From assembly GCA_026125925.1 (NCBI GenBank), contig JAHCKF010000119.1, forward strand, positions 1-9,045: a stretch of 9,045 nt of DNA. The letters are read 5' to 3'. Numbering within the stretch: position 1 is the stretch's first letter; each line of letters opens with the position of its first letter. Position numbers and translations under genes: made by a program. The notes under the pieces are model-generated. The model was given only the letters and a program-made list of their open reading frames with translations. It was not told the DNA's origin and ran no database searches. Shown one piece after another: positions 1 through 8,229 of the stretch. Origin of the DNA: Pseudolabrys sp. GTDB taxonomy: Bacteria > Pseudomonadota > Alphaproteobacteria > Rhizobiales > Xanthobacteraceae.

Positions 1-884
1 ATGACGACCACGCCTTCACCAAGGCCCTGGTCAAGTTCGAGGAACTGGTCAAGAAATACTACGGCAAGCCGGTCAATTTCGTACTGCACAAGAACTCGGC
101 CCTCGGCCTCGAAAAGCAGTATTTCGAGTACATGGCGCAGGGCAAGGCGGTCGATTACGCGATCGTGTCGCCGGCGCACATGTCGACCTTCTCCAAGGCA
201 GCGCCCTTCATCGACGCGCCGTTCCTGTTCCGCGATCTGGCGCACTGGAACAAGGTGCTCGACGCCGATCTGCTCAAGCCGGTGGCCGACGAGATCAACC
301 AGAAAGCCGAGGTGATGCTGATCGGCTATGCCGGCGGCGGCGTACGCAACATTTTCGTCAACAAGCCGGTGACGAACCTTGCCGAGATCAAGGGCCTCAA
401 GGTGCGCGTGCAGGGCGCGCCGATCTGGAGCAAGACCTTCCAGGCGGCCGGCATGGCGCCGACGGTGATCGCCTACAACGAAGTCTACAACGCGATCCAG
501 AACAACGTGATCGCGGCCGGCGAGAACGAGGCGGCCGGCGTCGAGGCGATGAAATTCTACGAAGTGGCGCCGCACCTGGCGATGACCCAGCACGCCATCA
601 CCATTCGGCCGATCTGCTTCTCGACCAAGACCTACAACTCGCTGCCGAAGGAGTTGCAGGACGCCATCATCAAGGCCGGCAAGGAAGCCGGCGCCTATGG
701 CCGCGAGGTGGAGTCGTCGGAAGACGGCGCCAAGCTCGAGGCGCTGGAGAAAGCCGGCAAGCTCAAGCGCGTGCCGTTCGCCGACCGCGATGCCATGAAG
801 AAGATGGTCGATCCCGTGATGGCGGCCTACGCCAAGGAAATCGGCGCCGACAAGATCTATGCCGACATCGTCTCCATGAAGTAA
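1..884 (+). CDS. dctP: TRAP transporter solute-binding protein, DctP family (5' truncated)
   Basis: This is the periplasmic receptor of a TRAP transporter; it captures a small, usually carboxylate, solute and hands it to the DctQM membrane complex. The frame is open from base 3 (bases 1-2 are a broken codon) to the TAA at 882-884, giving 293 residues. The family is usually 320-340 residues, so roughly 30-45 residues including the signal peptide lie outside the window. The family pattern is clear: a GGGVRNIFVNKPV stretch, then the GLKVRVQG motif near visible residue 135, whose Arg is the family's usual carboxylate-binding residue. Next comes a NEVYNAIQNNVI stretch and AGENEA near visible residues 172-177, where most relatives have a DG-x-EN-type sequence. 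The in-frame ATG at 132 is internal, because the codons before it read as good DctP sequence. dctQ and dctM follow on the same strand. The substrate is unknown. Confidence 0.93.
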   Translation, partial: DDHAFTKALVKFEELVKKYYGKPVNFVLHKNSALGLEKQYFEYMAQGKAVDYAIVSPAHMSTFSKAAPFIDAPFLFRDLAHWNKVLDADLLKPVADEINQKAEVMLIGYAGGGVRNIFVNKPVTNLAEIKGLKVRVQGAPIWSKTFQAAGMAPTVIAYNEVYNAIQNNVIAAGENEAAGVEAMKFYEVAPHLAMTQHAITIRPICFSTKTYNSLPKELQDAIIKAGKEAGAYGREVESSEDGAKLEALEKAGKLKRVPFADRDAMKKMVDPVMAAYAKEIGADKIYADIVSMK

Positions 885-900
885 CGCCGCCTAACGGCGT
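884..900 (+). other. Small hairpin abutting the dctP stop codon
   Basis: ACGCCG (884-889) pairs with CGGCGT (895-900) around a 5-base loop, giving a perfect 6-bp stem that includes the last base of the dctP stop codon. There is no T tract after it. It sits 7 bases upstream of a second, stronger hairpin. A role in protecting the 3' end of dctP mRNA is an inference. Confidence 0.5.
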
Positions 901-906
901 GCCAAC

Positions 907-936
907 AGCGGCCGGGAGCCGTTCCCGGCCGCTTTT
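907..936 (+). terminator. Terminator-like hairpin between dctP and dctQ (likely attenuator)
   Basis: The arms at 907-917 and 923-933 are perfectly complementary (11 bp, core GCGGCCGGGA), with a 5-base loop and a TTTT run at 933-936. The T run is short, so partial rather than complete termination is likely. The structure ends only 18 bases before the dctQ start. TRAP and ABC operons often carry such a stem after the receptor gene so that the receptor outnumbers the membrane subunits. The structure is seen directly; its effect here is inferred. Confidence 0.65.
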
Positions 937-954
937 CCTTCGGCAGAGCACCGC

Positions 955-1473
955 ATGACGCACATTGAACAGGCCGCCGTCGCGGCGGGACCGTGGCGGA
1001 AGTTCACCCGCCTTTACGCCGCGGCTTTATCCGGTCTGCTGGCGGCAACGGTGGCGTTGCTGATCATTCCGGTCAGCCTGCAGATCTTCTCGCGCTACAC
1101 CGAGCTGATCCCGTCCTACATCTGGACCGAGGAAATGGCGCGGTTCATGTTCATCTGGACGATCATGATCGGCGCCATGATCGGCGTGCGTGAATCCACG
1201 CATTTCGAGGTCGATCTGCTGCCGCGGTTGCGGCCGCGCGGCGAGGCTCTGGCGCGGCTGACGGGCCGTTTTGGCGTCCTCGTCATCGCCTTCGTCTTCG
1301 TTTACGCGGGCATTGAGTTCACGCGCTTTGCCTGGAACCGTACCTCGGAGCTGGCCGAACTGCCGCTTTGGTACATCCACGTCGCCTGGCCGGTGACCGG
1401 CGTGACCTGGATCGTATTTCTCGGCGAAGCGATGCTTGACGATCTCAGGACAGTATTCGGGAGAAGCGAGTGA
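955..1473 (+). CDS. dctQ: TRAP transporter small permease subunit, DctQ family
   Basis: This is the small inner-membrane subunit that pairs with DctM to form the sodium-coupled TRAP translocator. The product is 172 residues, normal for the family. Four hydrophobic segments are visible at about residues 20-44, 62-77, 105-122 and 138-156. The DctQ signature WTEEMARFMFIW starts at residue 57 and is followed by IGAMIGVRESTHFEVD, with the usual His at residue 83. The ATG at 955 was chosen because the first membrane segment begins about 20 residues later and the upstream hairpin ends before it. Its ribosome binding site is poor (a GGCAGAG-like stretch at about 942-948). The stop codon overlaps the dctM start, so the two are probably translationally coupled. 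Confidence 0.93.
   Translation: MTHIEQAAVAAGPWRKFTRLYAAALSGLLAATVALLIIPVSLQIFSRYTELIPSYIWTEEMARFMFIWTIMIGAMIGVRESTHFEVDLLPRLRPRGEALARLTGRFGVLVIAFVFVYAGIEFTRFAWNRTSELAELPLWYIHVAWPVTGVTWIVFLGEAMLDDLRTVFGRSE
1459..1473 (+). promoter_or_regulatory. dctM ribosome binding site and 4-base dctQ/dctM overlap
   Basis: GGGAGA at 1459-1464 lies 5 bases before the GTG start of dctM at 1470. GTGA at 1470-1473 holds both the dctM start and the dctQ TGA stop. This arrangement is typical of translational coupling and supports GTG 1470 as the true start. Confidence 0.75.
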
Positions 1474-2789
1474 CCGGCTCCCTCCTGTCGCCGGGTACCG
1501 CGGCGCTCATCCTGTTCGGTTGTTTCTTCCTGTTCATGTTCATGCGGGTGCCGGTGGCCTTCGCGCTGGCGCTGGCCTGCCTGCCGATCCTGGCGATCGA
1601 GCCGCGGCTCGACACCATGAATCTGATGCAGGAGACCTTCAACGCCTACAATTCCTTTATCCTGCTGGCGGTGCCGTTCTTCCTGCTCACCGCCAACCTC
1701 ATGAATGTCGGCGGCACGACCGACCGGCTGCTCAAGCTGTCGCGCTCCATGGTGGGCCATTTCCCGGGCGGGCTGGCACAGATCAATGTCGTGCTGTCGA
1801 TGTTCTTTGCCGGTATCTCCGGCTCGTCGACCGCCGACGCCGCGAGCCAGTCCAAGATCTTCATCGATGCGCAGACGAAGGAGGGCTACGACCTGTCCTT
1901 CTCTGTCGCCATCACGGCGGTCTCGGCGGTCCTGGCGGTTATCGTGCCGCCGTCGATCCTGATGATCGTCTGGGGCGGCATCCTCACGGTGTCGATCGGC
2001 GCGCTGTTCCTGGCGGGGTTGTTGCCGGGCTTGCTGATCGGGCTGGCGCAAATGGCGACCGTGCACGCCTACGCCAAGTCGCGGGGCTACCCGACCTATC
2101 CGCGCGAGACCTGGCGGCAACTCCTGTGTGCGAGCTGGGTGGCGATTCCCGCCCTGATGACGCCGGCCATCATCATCGGCGGCAAGATCTTCGGCTGGTT
2201 CACGGCGACCGAGTCCGCCTGCATCGCCGTGCTCTATGCCGCGGTGCTGTCGCTGCTGGTTTATCGCGAGATGGACCTGAAAGGCCTCTATGGCGCCTTG
2301 CTCGACACCGGCAAGCTCGCCGGCATTGCGCTGTTCTGCGTCGGCACCGCCAGCATGTTCGGCTGGCTGCTCGCCTACTACAAGATCCCGGAGGCGATCC
2401 TTGCCAATGTGAGCACCTGGGGGATGGGGTTCGCCGCGACGGGGTTCTTCATCTCGCTGGTGTTCCTCGCGGTCGGCTGCTTTCTCGATGCCATCCCGGC
2501 CATCATCATCTGCGCGCCGATCCTGGAGCCGCTGGCGAAGGCGGTGCACATGGACCCGGTGCACTTCGCCATGATCGGCATCGTGTCGCTGGCTTTTGGG
2601 CTGGTGACGCCGCCTTACGGTCTGTGCCTGATGATTGCCTGTTCCATTGCCGGTATCCGTATCCGTGACGCGATCAAGGATACGGTGATCATGTTGCTGC
2701 CGATGCTGGTCGTGCTGGCGCTGGTGATCGTCTGGCCGCAGGTGTCGCTGCTCCTGCCGTCGCTGATCTCGCCGGAATTTCTGCGGTAA
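1470..2789 (+). CDS. dctM: TRAP transporter large permease subunit, DctM family
   Basis: This is the large inner-membrane subunit that forms the transport pathway of the TRAP system and uses an ion gradient, usually sodium. The product is 439 residues, close to the usual 425-440, and is hydrophobic throughout with many membrane segments. Family landmarks appear in order: MRVPVAFAL at residues 25-33, the GISGSSTADAA hairpin-loop motif at 115-125, VPPSILMIVWG at 159-169, FGWFTATESA at 241-250, GCFLDAIPAIII at 336-347 and FGLVTPPYG at 376-384. The fourth motif has Ala where many relatives have Pro (TPTEA), a modest deviation. It starts at GTG inside the dctQ stop codon. No further transporter gene follows; the next gene is unrelated. 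Confidence 0.95.
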   Translation: MTGSLLSPGTAALILFGCFFLFMFMRVPVAFALALACLPILAIEPRLDTMNLMQETFNAYNSFILLAVPFFLLTANLMNVGGTTDRLLKLSRSMVGHFPGGLAQINVVLSMFFAGISGSSTADAASQSKIFIDAQTKEGYDLSFSVAITAVSAVLAVIVPPSILMIVWGGILTVSIGALFLAGLLPGLLIGLAQMATVHAYAKSRGYPTYPRETWRQLLCASWVAIPALMTPAIIIGGKIFGWFTATESACIAVLYAAVLSLLVYREMDLKGLYGALLDTGKLAGIALFCVGTASMFGWLLAYYKIPEAILANVSTWGMGFAATGFFISLVFLAVGCFLDAIPAIIICAPILEPLAKAVHMDPVHFAMIGIVSLAFGLVTPPYGLCLMIACSIAGIRIRDAIKDTVIMLLPMLVVLALVIVWPQVSLLLPSLISPEFLR

Positions 2790-2815
2790 ATATCGCGCGA
2801 TATCAGTTATTTACC
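2785..2815. repeat. Inverted repeat at the 3' end of dctM
   Basis: Two overlapping symmetries are present. GGTAAATA (2785-2792) is the reverse complement of TATTTACC (2808-2815), an 8-bp stem that includes the dctM stop codon. Between and overlapping these arms, ATATCGCGCGATAT (2790-2803) is a perfect 14-base palindrome. The two folds compete. No T tract follows, so a classical terminator is not supported. It could be an operator for the downstream gene, a protein-binding palindrome, or a 3' mRNA end stabiliser. Confidence 0.5.
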
Positions 2816-2993
2816 AGCGTTAGCTCACGTAATCTATTGCATGAGCCCGCCCGCCAAACGCGAGCCTGCGGACGCTGCCGGGCTGCAACGGCGGTGCCGG
2901 GCGCGCCACGAGAGTTTGCGCCATGTCATCGACATCATCCGGAGGCGGAATAATAGGATAAAAGTGGTTCGCCGAATCCGGGAGGTTTCCGTC
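2816..2993 (+). other. Leader region upstream of the macroglobulin gene
   Basis: This 178-base spacer must carry any promoter for the macroglobulin-pbpC pair if the pair is not read through from dctM. The best candidate is TCGACA at 2929-2934 followed by an AT-rich block AATAATAGGATAAAA at about 2949-2963. The fit to a sigma-70 -35/-10 pair is weak and the spacing is ambiguous. TGCCGGGC occurs twice, at 2876-2883 and 2895-2902. The frame of the downstream gene stays open across 2841-2993, but that stretch does not look coding. Confidence 0.3.
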
Positions 2994-2996
2994 ATG
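2980..2996 (+). promoter_or_regulatory. Strong ribosome binding site for the macroglobulin gene
   Basis: GGGAGG at 2980-2985 is followed by an 8-base spacer and ATG at 2994. This decides the start: the peptide from 2994 opens directly with a basic, then hydrophobic signal peptide. The upstream in-frame ATG at 2841 has no comparable site. Confidence 0.8.
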
Positions 2997-5900
2997 TCAC
3001 GGTTGATGCGCGCCGCTTTTGCCGGCGTTGCGGCTGTCGCGATCCTTTCATTGGGGCTGCTGACCGTCTCCGCGGAGGCCGCCGACAAGGCCTACCAGAA
3101 CTCCGATCTCGACCAGGCCGCGATCACGCTCGAGGCGCAGATCAAGACCGACGCGGGCACCGTCACCAAGACCCCGCAGGTGCTCAAGCGCGAGGCCGAC
3201 GCCGCCTTCCAGAAGAAGGACGTGCGCGCCGCGATGCTGCTGCTCGGCCAGCTCGTGGCCGTGGCTCCGGACGATGCCGACAACTGGCTGCGCCTGGCGC
3301 GCGCCGTCCTGCAGATCAAGGGGCGCGATCAGCGCGAGCAGGCGACCCTATACGAACGGGCGATGACAGCGGCCTATGCCGCCTATACACGCGCCACGCA
3401 GCCGGCGGCCGAGGCGGATAGCCTTCGCGTGCTGGGCGATGCCTTTGCCGCGCGCAAGCAGTGGCGGCCGGCGCTCGACACGATGCGGCTGTCGCTGACC
3501 TTGCGCGAGACCGCCGATCTGCGCGGCCAATACGAGCGGCTGCGCCTGCAGCACGGCTTCCGCATGCTCGACTACACCGTCGATTCCGACGCGGTGTCGC
3601 CGCGCGCCTGTTTCCAGTTCTCCGAAACGCTGCCGGAGAAGAAGACCGACTTCTCGCCTTTCGTCGCCGTCGCCGGGCAGGACAAGCCGGCAATCTCGGT
3701 GTCCGACAAGCAGCTCTGTGTCGATGGCCTCAAACACGGCGAGCGCTACGCCATCACCTTGCGCGCCGGTCTGCCCTCGACCGTGCATGAGACGCTCGCC
3801 AAGACCACCGAATTCACGGTCTTCGTCCGCGACCGCAAGCCCTTCGTGCGCTTTTCCGGCAAGGCCTACGTGCTGCCGAAGACCGGCCAGCGAGGCATTC
3901 CGGTGCTCAGCGTCAACACCTCAGCGGTCAATCTCAATGTCTACCAGATCGGCGACCGCAACCTTATCGACACCGTGCTGGGCTACGACTTCCAGCGCAA
4001 CATGAGCGTCTATCAGGGCGACCAGATCGCGGCCGAACGCGGCAGCAAGGTCTGGAGCGGCGAACTTGCCGTCGAGCAGAAGCTCAACGCCGAGGTGGTC
4101 ACCGCGTTTCCGGTCGATCAGGCATTGCCCGATCTGGCGCCCGGCGTCTACGCGATGACGGCGACGCCGAAGGATGCACTCACCGCCAACGACTACGACC
4201 AGGTCGCGACGCAATGGTTCATCGTGTCGGACTACGGCCTGACGGCCTATTCGGGCCAGGACGGCATCGACGTCTTCGTCCATTCGCTGGCCAGCGCCCA
4301 GCCGCTCAACAGCATCGAAGTGCGGCTGATGGCGCGCAACAACGAGGTGCTCGCGGTCAAGTCCACAGACTTCCACGGTCACATCCACTTCGAGGCCGGT
4401 CTGACGCGCGGCGAGGGCGGCCAGTCGCCGGCGGCCATCATTGCCAGCGGCAAAAACGACTACGCGTTCCTCAGCCTCAAATCGTCAGCCTTCGATCTGT
4501 CGGATCGCGGCGTCGGCGGCCGGGCCACGCCGGCCGGGCTGGATGCATTCGTCTATACCGAACGGGGCGTCTATCGCACCGGCGAGACGGTGGCGATCAC
4601 CGCACTGCTGCGCGACGCGCGCGGCGTCGCCGCGCCGAATGTCCCGCTGACGCTCGTGGTCGAGCGGCCGGATGGCGTCGATTACAAGCGTGTCGTCGTG
4701 CCGGATCAGGGGCTCGGTGGCCGCAGCCTCGAACTACCGATCGTCTCGACGGCGGCGACCGGCACCTGGCGCGTGCGCGCCTTTACCGATCCCAAGCGTC
4801 CGGCGGTCGGCGAAACCACCTTCATGGTGGAAGACTACGTGCCCGACCGCATCGAATTCGAACTGACCACGCAAGCCAAGGCCATTCCGCGCGGCGGCTC
4901 GGTCGATCTATCGGTCGACGGGCATTTCCTTTACGGCGCGCCGGCATCGAATCTCGAACTGAGCGGTTCGGTGTCGATCGACGCCGCCAAGGAGCGCGCC
5001 GGTTTCCCGGGCTATCGCTTCGGCCTCTATGACGATGAAGTCACGGCGACGCGGCAGGAGCTGACTGAACTGCCGGCGACAGACGAAAAGGGCAAGGCGA
5101 CATTCCCGGTGGCGCTCGAAGATGTGCCCGAAACCACACGGCCGCTCGAAGCGAACGTCGCGATCAGCATGGTGGAGTCGGGCGGCCGCGCCGTCGAGCG
5201 CAAACTGACGCTGCCACTGGCGCCGGCCGGGCCGATGATCGGCGTCAAGCCGGCCTTCAGCGGCATGTCGCTCGCCGACGGGGCCAACGCCGATTTCGAT
5301 GTGATCATGGCGGCGCCCGACGGCGCGCGGCTCGACCGCAAAGGGCTGAAATACGAACTGCGGAAGGTCGAGACGACCTATCAGTGGTACCGCGAAAACG
5401 GCCAGTGGAATTACGAGCCGATCCGCCGCACGCAGCGCGTCGCCAATGGCACGCTGGATGTCGCGGCCGGCAAGCCGGCGCGGTTGTCTCTGCCAGTCAA
5501 ATGGGGCCGCTATCGCCTCGAAGTCTCGGAAGGCGATCCGAACGGCGCGGTGACGTCGATGACCTTCGACGCCGGCTTCTATGCGGAATCGAGCGCCGAT
5601 ACGCCCGACCTGCTGGAGATCGCGCTCGACAAGCCGGGCTATGCCGGCGGCGACACCATGAAGGTCGCAGTGACGGCGCGCAGCGCCGGCCGTCTGTCCG
5701 TGAATGTTTTCACCGACCGGCTGGTGCAAAGCGTGGCGCAGGACGTCGCGGCTGCAGGCACGGTGAACGTGTCGCTGCCTGTGGGCAAGGATTGGGGGAC
5801 GGGTGCTTACGTCGTTGCCACCTTGCGCCGCCCGCTCGATCAGCCGGCGCAGCGCATGCCCGGCCGCGCCATTGGCGTGCAGTGGTTCTCGATCGACCGT

Positions 5901-8225
5901 ACCCAGCGCACGCTTGATGTGGCGATGAACCTGCCGGCGGCGATGCGGCCGGAGAATGCGCTCAACATTCCGATCAAGATCGGCGGCCTCGCCGCCGGCG
6001 AGCAGGCCCGCGTCGTCGTCGCCGCGGTCGATGTCGGCATTCTCAACCTCACCAATTACAAGCCGCCGGCGCCGGACGATTATTACCTCGGCCAGCGGCG
6101 CCTCACCGCGGAAGTGCGTGATCTCTATGGTCAATTGATCGACGGCATGCAGGGCGCGCGCGGCCAGATCCGCTCCGGCGGCGACATGGGTGCGGCTGAA
6201 CTGTCCGGCTCGCCGCCCGCGCAGGCGCCGCTCGCGCTGTATTCGGGCATTGTCACCGTCGGCGCCGACGGCACCGCCAATGTCTCGTTCGACATTCCGG
6301 CCTTCGCCGGCACGGCGCGCGTGATGGCGGTCGCCTGGAGCAACGACAAGGTTGGCAAGGCCTCGGGCGACGTCATCATCCGCGATCCGGTGGTGCTGAC
6401 GGCGACGCTGCCGCGCTTCCTGCGGACCGGCGATCGCGGTGCGATCCAGGTCGAGCTCGACAATGTCGAGGGTGCGGCCGGCAGCTACAAGGTCGTGCTC
6501 GACACCGCCGGTTCGGTGAAACGCGAGGGCGCCGAACCCGCGCCGCTGACGCTGGCCGCCAAGGCGCGCGGTCGGCTGTCGGTACCGGTCTCGGCTTCGG
6601 GCTCCGGCCCGAGCACGGTCGTGATCAATGTCGAAGGGCCGAACGGCTTCAAGCTGGCGCGCAGCTATCCGCTCGACGTCCGCCCGGCATCGCAGATCCT
6701 GACGCGGCGCACGGTGCGGCAACTGGCCAAGGGCGAGACACTGACGCTCTCGAAAGATGTCTTCGCCGACTTCGTGCCGGGCACGGGGAGGGCGGGTCTT
6801 TCGGTCGCGATCTCGACCTCGCTCGATGCGGCGACGCTGCTGAATTCGCTCGACCGCTACCCGTTCGGCTGTTCCGAGCAGATCACCAGCCGCGCCGTGG
6901 CGATGCTCTACATCAACGATCTCGCCGCGCAGGCGCGGCTGGCGCCGGACGGCGAGATCGACGCGCGCATCAAGGACGCGATTGCGCGGCTGACCGCACG
7001 GCAGGGCGCCAACGGCTCGTTCGGCCTGTGGTCGGTCGGCGGTGAGGATCCGTGGCTCGATGCCTATGTCACCGACTTCCTGACCCGCGCGCGCGAGAAG
7101 AAGTTCGACGTGCCGCAGACGGCGATGACCCTGGCGCTCGATCGCCTGCGCAACTTCGTCGCCACCGCGCCGGAGCCGGACAAGAACGGCGGGCGTGAGC
7201 TCGCCTATGCCTTCTACGTTCTGGCGCGCAACGGCGCGGCGCCGGTCGGCGATCTGCGCTACATCGCCGACGTCAAGCTCAACGCTTTGGCGACGCCGAT
7301 CGCCAAGGCGCAGGTCGCCGCCGCATTGTCGATGCTTGGCGACAAGACGCGAGCCGACCGCGTCTATCGCGCCGCGCTCGATGCGCTGCCGACGCAGCCG
7401 AAGCTCGAGACCGGCCGCGAGGATTACGGCTCGGTGTTGCGCGATGCCGCCGCGCTGGTGACGCTCGCCTCCGAAGGCCACGCGCCGCAGGCGACGATCA
7501 CGCAGGCGGTTGCGCGCATTGACACCGCGCGCGGCCTGACGAGCTATACCTCGACGCAGGAGGAGGCGTGGCTGGTGATGGCGGCGAAGGCGCTGGCAAA
7601 CGAGATGAACGCCATCCGTCTCGATGTCAACGGCGACAAGCGGCAGGGCGCGTACTTCCGGCGCTTCAATCCGGATCAACTGGCGTCGCCGGTTCGCGTC
7701 AACAATGCCGGCGACGGAACCGTACAGACGGTGGTGTCGGTCTCCGGCGCGCCGTTGACGCCGGAGCCCGCGGCCGCGAACGGCTTCAAGCTCGAGCGCA
7801 ATTACTTCACGCTCGACGGCGAGCCGGCCGATCCGGCGAAGGCCAGGCAGAACGATCGCTTTGTCGTCGTGTTGAAGACGACCGAGGCGCAGCCACAGTT
7901 CGGCCGCGTCATCGTCGCCGACTACCTGCCGGCCGGTTTCGAAATCGACAATCCGAAGCTGGTGTCGTCGGGCGAGACCGGCACGCTCGGCTGGATCGCC
8001 GATGCCGCTGCACCGGTGAACATCGAATTCCGCGATGACCGTTTCACCGCGGCTTTCGACCGGCGGGCGGATTCACCGCCGGTCTTCAGCGTGGCCTATG
8101 TCGTCCGCGCTGTGTCGCCCGGGCATTACACGCTGCCGCAGGCCAAGGTGGAGGACATGTACCGGCCGGATCGGTTTGCGCGGACCGCGACGGGCGTCAT
8201 TGATGTGACCGCCGGCGGAAAGTGA
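2994..8225 (+). CDS. Bacterial alpha-2-macroglobulin, thioester-containing, periplasmic
   Basis: This is a giant periplasmic protease trap: a cut in the bait region exposes a thioester that bonds covalently to the attacking protease. The product is 1743 residues, slightly longer than E. coli YfhM (about 1650). A Sec signal peptide spans residues 1-29 with an AEA cleavage site. There is no lipobox Cys, so unlike YfhM it should not be lipid-anchored. Residues 60-185 are helical and TPR-like. Macroglobulin domains follow, with YTERGVYRTGE at 521-531 and VEDYVPDRIEFEL at 612-624. The VRDLYGQLIDG and RSGGD stretch lies near 1050-1064 and RVMAVAWS near 1109-1116. The thioester motif CSEQ is at 1293-1296 (nt 6870-6881), followed by the thioester-domain FGLWS motif at 1343-1347. 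The C-terminal domain has VADYLPAGFEI and RDDRF. Only three Cys exist (206, 242, 1293). pbpC follows after one base, the classic partnership. The bait region cannot be placed by eye. Confidence 0.95.
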   Translation: MSRLMRAAFAGVAAVAILSLGLLTVSAEAADKAYQNSDLDQAAITLEAQIKTDAGTVTKTPQVLKREADAAFQKKDVRAAMLLLGQLVAVAPDDADNWLRLARAVLQIKGRDQREQATLYERAMTAAYAAYTRATQPAAEADSLRVLGDAFAARKQWRPALDTMRLSLTLRETADLRGQYERLRLQHGFRMLDYTVDSDAVSPRACFQFSETLPEKKTDFSPFVAVAGQDKPAISVSDKQLCVDGLKHGERYAITLRAGLPSTVHETLAKTTEFTVFVRDRKPFVRFSGKAYVLPKTGQRGIPVLSVNTSAVNLNVYQIGDRNLIDTVLGYDFQRNMSVYQGDQIAAERGSKVWSGELAVEQKLNAEVVTAFPVDQALPDLAPGVYAMTATPKDALTANDYDQVATQWFIVSDYGLTAYSGQDGIDVFVHSLASAQPLNSIEVRLMARNNEVLAVKSTDFHGHIHFEAGLTRGEGGQSPAAIIASGKNDYAFLSLKSSAFDLSDRGVGGRATPAGLDAFVYTERGVYRTGETVAITALLRDARGVAAPNVPLTLVVERPDGVDYKRVVVPDQGLGGRSLELPIVSTAATGTWRVRAFTDPKRPAVGETTFMVEDYVPDRIEFELTTQAKAIPRGGSVDLSVDGHFLYGAPASNLELSGSVSIDAAKERAGFPGYRFGLYDDEVTATRQELTELPATDEKGKATFPVALEDVPETTRPLEANVAISMVESGGRAVERKLTLPLAPAGPMIGVKPAFSGMSLADGANADFDVIMAAPDGARLDRKGLKYELRKVETTYQWYRENGQWNYEPIRRTQRVANGTLDVAAGKPARLSLPVKWGRYRLEVSEGDPNGAVTSMTFDAGFYAESSADTPDLLEIALDKPGYAGGDTMKVAVTARSAGRLSVNVFTDRLVQSVAQDVAAAGTVNVSLPVGKDWGTGAYVVATLRRPLDQPAQRMPGRAIGVQWFSIDRTQRTLDVAMNLPAAMRPENALNIPIKIGGLAAGEQARVVVAAVDVGILNLTNYKPPAPDDYYLGQRRLTAEVRDLYGQLIDGMQGARGQIRSGGDMGAAELSGSPPAQAPLALYSGIVTVGADGTANVSFDIPAFAGTARVMAVAWSNDKVGKASGDVIIRDPVVLTATLPRFLRTGDRGAIQVELDNVEGAAGSYKVVLDTAGSVKREGAEPAPLTLAAKARGRLSVPVSASGSGPSTVVINVEGPNGFKLARSYPLDVRPASQILTRRTVRQLAKGETLTLSKDVFADFVPGTGRAGLSVAISTSLDAATLLNSLDRYPFGCSEQITSRAVAMLYINDLAAQARLAPDGEIDARIKDAIARLTARQGANGSFGLWSVGGEDPWLDAYVTDFLTRAREKKFDVPQTAMTLALDRLRNFVATAPEPDKNGGRELAYAFYVLARNGAAPVGDLRYIADVKLNALATPIAKAQVAAALSMLGDKTRADRVYRAALDALPTQPKLETGREDYGSVLRDAAALVTLASEGHAPQATITQAVARIDTARGLTSYTSTQEEAWLVMAAKALANEMNAIRLDVNGDKRQGAYFRRFNPDQLASPVRVNNAGDGTVQTVVSVSGAPLTPEPAAANGFKLERNYFTLDGEPADPAKARQNDRFVVVLKTTEAQPQFGRVIVADYLPAGFEIDNPKLVSSGETGTLGWIADAAAPVNIEFRDDRFTAAFDRRADSPPVFSVAYVVRAVSPGHYTLPQAKVEDMYRPDRFARTATGVIDVTAGGK

Positions 8226-8229
8226 GATG
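8217..8229 (+). promoter_or_regulatory. pbpC ribosome binding site inside the macroglobulin stop region
   Basis: GGAAAG at 8217-8222 lies within the last codons of the macroglobulin gene, 4 bases before the ATG at 8227. The TGA stop is at 8223-8225, leaving a single base between genes. This close junction suggests one transcript and coupled translation, and supports ATG 8227 even though the repeat follows so soon. Confidence 0.55.

Noticed and set aside
1..315. Open frame starting at ATG 1 on the plus strand
   Set aside because: It is a Ser/Arg-rich off-frame reading of dctP. The frame starting at base 3 gives coherent DctP sequence.
1302..2564. Minus-strand open frame of about 420 residues opposite dctQ and dctM
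   Set aside because: The composition is dominated by Arg, Asp, Gln and His with no family signature. It lies fully opposite clear membrane-protein genes.
2929..2963. Sigma-70 promoter call for the macroglobulin gene (TCGACA plus AT-rich block)
   Set aside because: The -10 match is poor and the spacing ranges from 16 to 19 depending on the choice, so it is described in the leader entry rather than called as a promoter.
2841..2993. Possible 51-residue N-terminal extension of the macroglobulin from ATG 2841
   Set aside because: The extension is Arg-rich, would bury the signal peptide, and has no ribosome binding site before it. ATG 2994 has GGGAGG at the right distance and opens straight into a signal peptide.
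4908..7679. Very long minus-strand open frame (about 923 residues) opposite the macroglobulin gene
   Set aside because: It is Arg- and His-rich with no recognisable domain, and is the antisense shadow expected opposite a GC-rich gene with strong third-position bias.
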